Positions 16,640-19,217 of a stretch of 19,217 nt of DNA are shown here, piece after piece. The notes under the pieces are model-generated. The model made no database searches. It saw only the letters and a list, made by a program, of their open reading frames with translations, and was not told the origin of the DNA. The stretch is from an uncultured Propionivibrio sp. (lineage in GTDB: Bacteria > Pseudomonadota > Gammaproteobacteria > Burkholderiales > Rhodocyclaceae): contig CALHZD010000003.1 in the NCBI GenBank assembly GCA_938040985.1, positions 1-19,217 of the forward strand. The letters run 5' to 3'. Position numbers and translations under genes: made by a program. Each line of letters opens with the position of its first letter. The stretch's first letter is position 1.

Positions 16640-17211
16640 CCACTATTTTCTGAACTAGAAGATGGCAAGTCATCTTCCCCCAAGGTACTTTTTTCCATTT
16701 TCACTATTCCAAGGTACAAATTTATGGCACCCCGTAAATGACATACGTACGCGATTTATTCCCTCGCAACTTGCGCCTTCATGCTGATAAATTAAGCACA
16801 GGCACTCACATGCAGCGCAGACTTTATATACAGAGCTTCTCTTACCAGACTATTCAAAAAAACTTGTTTCACGAAGAAATACCTAACTTGACTTAAGCAT
16901 AAACAATGTGATTAGGCCTGATAGAGTTCAAAGACCCTCTTGTTAATTTTCCGTACGATCTATCTTGTTTAATTAGTCCACATATCGTATCTGCTACGCA
17001 CTTTTACACCACCTATGGCTTGCCATTTTAGAGAGGAGAAAATTAATCTCAACTGACATTATCCGTTATTCGCCGAAGCATGCATGCAGGAACACATAAC
17101 AAAAAGCCGGTACTTGCGCGCATTTTCAACAATTATTAAACAAAAAAACGGCTGCCTTTAGGCAGCCGTTTTAATCAAACACAATTGGAATTTATTTGAT
17201 CATTTGGCCAA
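16640..17211. other. AT-rich intergenic region between proB and the porin gene
   Basis: These 572 bp separate convergent genes. Near proB, GAAGATG (16658-16664) and CATCTTC (16671-16677) form a short hairpin, with a T run only after 10 further bases, so it is at best a weak proB terminator. CCAAGGTAC occurs twice (about 16680 and 16711). At the other end is the strong porin terminator. No open frame with a start signal and no RNA gene was recognised in the rest, which is clearly lower in GC than the genes. Confidence 0.55.
17142..17174 (-). terminator. Rho-independent terminator after the porin gene
   Basis: AAAACGGCTGCC (17145-17156) and GGCAGCCGTTTT (17161-17172) form a perfect 12-bp stem with a 4-base loop. 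Read on the minus strand the stem ends in T7. It lies 37 bp after the porin stop; the shorter T run on the plus strand might also stop transcription arriving from proB. Confidence 0.92.
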
Positions 17212-18462
17212 TTAGAAGGAGTGACGCAGGCCAACAGATGCAACACTGCTTTTACCAGTACCAGAACCTTCTCTGTCTTCCTTGGCTTTACCATAACCAT
17301 ACAGCGCATAAACGTTGGTACGCTTGCTCAGGTTATAACGGGCACCCAGTTGATAGGTACGGATTTTCCAAGAAGGGCCACCATCACCTTCAAACTTGTT
17401 TTTGCCCATACCGTAGTTGGCAAACAGCTCGGCCTGACCTAGCGGAACCGATACGCCGATGTCGCCACCGCGATACTTGTGATCGTTAGAGCCATTAATG
17501 TCGGCTTTCCGATCGAAGTACATACCCGCCAGTTTAGCAACGCCGAAATCATAGGCAGCCGCAGCAATGAATTCACGACGATCTTCTTCACCAGAAGCGC
17601 TTGCGCTAAGACCAGTACCTACTTGCGTTAGCGTTGCCGACCCTTCGGTTTCATACTTTTGTCCGCCAATATATGCAGTCAATGGACCATTGGCATACTT
17701 CAGGCCAACATTATAGATTTTGTATTCAGTTTCATTATCACTAAGGACGTTCAGTGTCGTCCCAGCAACAGTATCAGTAATAACGCCATCTACGTTATCC
17801 ACCTTCGACTTACCATAACCAAATTGACCCATCACTTGGAAGCCACTAAAGACCGGTGAATAATACGAGATAGCATTTGCACGCGCCAGATCCATCGCAT
17901 TAACTCGTGCCACCTGACGTATAGGCGTCTTAAACTCGCCATTCTCTATGCTAAAGGAACTCAAACCGAAGAACTGAGCGTTATACGCATTACCGACAAA
18001 ATTACGCGAACCGACATTCGCAAAAAGCGTCTCATAATCTGTGATCAGGTTGGAAAGACCAATTTGAAAACGGCCGGCACTGGCGCTTTCCAAGTAGGCA
18101 AAGGACTGACGGCTACGATTGAAAGCAGCAAGGCTGCCGTTTACGCCGTCATTAGCCATAAGGTCATAATTATGATCGCCAGCGAAGTGACGCAGCCCGA
18201 TTTCATGGAAATACCCCGCCTTCAGGCCGCTACCCAACTGTTCCTTGACGTCGATGTTCAGGCGCGAGGAGCTCATCCCCCTGCCATCACCGCCGCGGAA
18301 ATTTCTGTATTTATGGGATTGGGTAACACCACCTTGATCCCATTTTTCTTCACCAAAGTTGTAGCCAAGATCAACGGTACCACTCAGGGTCACGGAGGTC
18401 TGAGCGAAAGCCGCACCCGAAACCAAACCGGCGACGGCCAGAGCAATTACTTTCTTTTGCAT
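17212..18462 (-). CDS. General outer-membrane porin (beta-proteobacterial Porin_4 type)
   Basis: This is predicted to be a trimeric 16-strand barrel for diffusion of small hydrophilic solutes. The signal peptide MQKKVIALAVAGLVSGAAFA (1-20) precedes QTSVTLSGTVDLGYNF, a hallmark of Burkholderiales porins. The chain is 416 residues and ends LRHSF with the terminal Phe recognised by the BAM complex. Short amphipathic strands alternate with polar loops, for example YSPVFSGFQVMGQFGYGKSK and ELFANYGMGKNKF. The ATG at 18462 follows GAGGAG by 8 bases; the longer open frame adds a non-signal-like extension and is rejected. The leader is probably long and contains an inverted repeat. It is monocistronic with a strong terminator. 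Pore selectivity cannot be told. Confidence 0.95.
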   Translation of the reverse strand: MQKKVIALAVAGLVSGAAFAQTSVTLSGTVDLGYNFGEEKWDQGGVTQSHKYRNFRGGDGRGMSSSRLNIDVKEQLGSGLKAGYFHEIGLRHFAGDHNYDLMANDGVNGSLAAFNRSRQSFAYLESASAGRFQIGLSNLITDYETLFANVGSRNFVGNAYNAQFFGLSSFSIENGEFKTPIRQVARVNAMDLARANAISYYSPVFSGFQVMGQFGYGKSKVDNVDGVITDTVAGTTLNVLSDNETEYKIYNVGLKYANGPLTAYIGGQKYETEGSATLTQVGTGLSASASGEEDRREFIAAAAYDFGVAKLAGMYFDRKADINGSNDHKYRGGDIGVSVPLGQAELFANYGMGKNKFEGDGGPSWKIRTYQLGARYNLSKRTNVYALYGYGKAKEDREGSGTGKSSVASVGLRHSF

Positions 18463-18625
18463 TTGAAAATCTCCTCTAGGGTTAAGGTCGGCGGCGCATT
18501 GGGTGACACAACAACTCAGCCCCACCAAACTGGACCTCTCATGGATGAGAAGCTGGGTGCCATGATCGCAAACCGCACGCTGCCGGACAAGCCGAAAGTG
18601 CCAACTCTTCCATTTTTCAGCCTGT

Positions 18626-18647
18626 CTTGTTGTGCAATTGCAACAAG
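18626..18647. promoter_or_regulatory. Inverted repeat in the porin leader or promoter region
   Basis: CTTGTTG, 8 bases (TGCAATTG), CAACAAG: perfect 7-bp arms around a nearly self-complementary centre, about 165 bp upstream of the porin ATG. It could be a dimeric regulator site or an RNA hairpin in the porin leader. Which protein or RNA would act here is unknown. Confidence 0.45.
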
Positions 18648-18934
18648 CGGAAGGGGATATTAATCAAGAAAATGCAGTTTTAGATGTTCAGAGCATATCA
18701 CCGTAAAAACTCTTGAACCAGGCCGGTTGATACGCTCGCAAAACGCGCTTTACCCCTCTCACCCATCTCTTGTCGATCGGTTGGCAGATTTTGCAAAAAA
18801 ATGGACTGGAGAAAATGCATTGTCAGGCACGTTGTGCTGCCACAGCGCAACGGATTTAGCTTCCTGACCATCATCATCCACCCGCTGCGCTCACTCATAA
18901 ACGCCTGCCGCTCGGCCTATCATCAGTTTTTGAT

Positions 18935-18964
18935 CCGTATGCGTCATTAACCAGACGCATACGG
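18935..18964. repeat. Perfect 11-bp inverted repeat with 8-base loop
   Basis: CCGTATGCGTC (18935-18945) and GACGCATACGG (18954-18964) are exact reverse complements. No T run follows on either strand (a T5 tract lies before the plus-strand stem), so it does not look like a normal intrinsic terminator. It lies between the porin and the downstream promoter. Confidence 0.7.
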
Positions 18965-19148
18965 CTTGGGCAGAAGCGCACGCGGCGCAAAACCTTTCCA
19001 AGACACAAAATTATCCTTTACTTTCAATGAGTTACTTGCTTTTCATATCTTAGCATCTCATCTCTTGTCCGCGCCTCTTCACCGCATTACTCATTACTGT
19101 CTGTGTATCATTCTCAACAAAAAGTGTCGGTTTTATGTGTGCAACGTA

Positions 19149-19177
19149 TTGAACAACGCATTATTTAGGCATATGAT
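19149..19177 (+). promoter_or_regulatory. Near-consensus promoter of the gene beyond the right edge
   Basis: TTGAAC (19149-19154) and TATGAT (19172-19177) have an ideal 17-bp spacer and match sigma70 at 5 of 6 bases each (TTGAAC against TTGACA by 4-5 depending on alignment). Transcription would start near 19184-19185, directly before the riboswitch-like sequence. Confidence 0.7.
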
Positions 19178-19184
19178 GGCTTCG

Positions 19185-19217
19185 CGTTCAGGTGCCTCGC
19201 TCCCGGGAGAGGGAGAA
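19185..19217 (+). ncRNA. 5' end of a probable cobalamin riboswitch (cut by the window edge)
   Basis: From the predicted start the RNA reads CGTTCAGGTGCC, then a CTCCC/GGGAG hairpin and GAA at the last base. Proteobacterial B12 riboswitches commonly open with such a TTCAGGTGCC block and a short hairpin before the conserved GGGAA and GGTG segments, which would lie outside the window. The match rests on recalled family pattern and only about 33 nt. If right, the next gene is a B12 receptor, a cobalamin synthesis or transport gene, or a B12-independent isozyme, repressed when B12 is plentiful. Confidence 0.55.

Larger units (their letters stand above)
18463..19148. other. Intergenic region upstream of the porin gene
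   Basis: About 690 bp between the minus-strand porin and the plus-strand transcript beginning near 19185. It must hold the porin promoter, but no clear -35/-10 pair was found. Two inverted repeats (18626-18647 and 18935-18964) are listed separately. A minus-strand frame at 18698-18898 has no recognisable domain or start signal and is not called. The part from about 19000 to 19148 is AT-rich, as expected upstream of a promoter. Confidence 0.5.

Noticed and set aside
16658..16677. Hairpin after proB as a full terminator
   Set aside because: The stem is only 7 bp and AT-rich, and the T run begins about 10 bases later, so it is mentioned only as a weak candidate.
18698..18898. Minus-strand 66-codon frame upstream of the porin
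   Set aside because: No ribosome binding site, no recognisable domain and random-looking composition.

Overview
The window looks like a chromosomal stretch from a betaproteobacterium, most likely order Burkholderiales. The reasons are the moderately GC-rich coding sequence, the rplU-rpmA-obgE-proB block, the engB-hemB pair, a general porin with a beta-proteobacterial N-terminus (signal peptide followed by QTSVTLSG) and a terminal Phe, and strong sigma70-type promoters. The family cannot be fixed from the sequence alone. Nearly everything is housekeeping, and I saw no transposase, integrase, CRISPR array or rRNA.

Layout. Positions 95-2786 (+) hold argB (arginine synthesis), a secreted staphylococcal-nuclease-like protein and an LCM/TcmP-type methyltransferase. 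Positions 2851-8005 (-) hold hemB and engB (probably one unit with its own -10 box), then gpmI and bioB, each with its own hairpin terminator. Positions 8412-11147 (+) hold comF, a region of about 180 bp made of degenerate 39-bp repeats, trmL, ispB and tRNA-Pro(CGG). trmL and ispB are bridged by a small frame that overlaps both by four bases. Positions 11252-13378 (-) hold one TonB-dependent outer-membrane receptor with a Fur-box-like palindrome over its promoter start. Positions 13527-16639 (+) hold a near-consensus promoter, rplU, rpmA, a terminator, obgE and proB. After an AT-rich gap of 572 bp comes a general porin (-) with its own terminator. The window ends with a near-consensus promoter (19149-19177) whose transcript starts like a cobalamin riboswitch, so a B12-related gene probably lies just beyond the right edge.

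How the genes work together. Most are single steps of separate core pathways: arginine (argB), proline (proB), haem (hemB), biotin (bioB), glycolysis (gpmI), quinone side chain (ispB), wobble-base methylation (trmL), and ribosome structure and assembly (rplU, rpmA, obgE, engB). The envelope genes (TonB receptor, porin and the predicted B12-controlled gene downstream) concern nutrient uptake. The points most worth a second look are the trmL/ispB bridging frame, the repeats after comF, the CxxC-N motif in the receptor plug together with its Fur-like site, a lipoprotein-like out-of-frame start inside the receptor gene, and the cut-off riboswitch.
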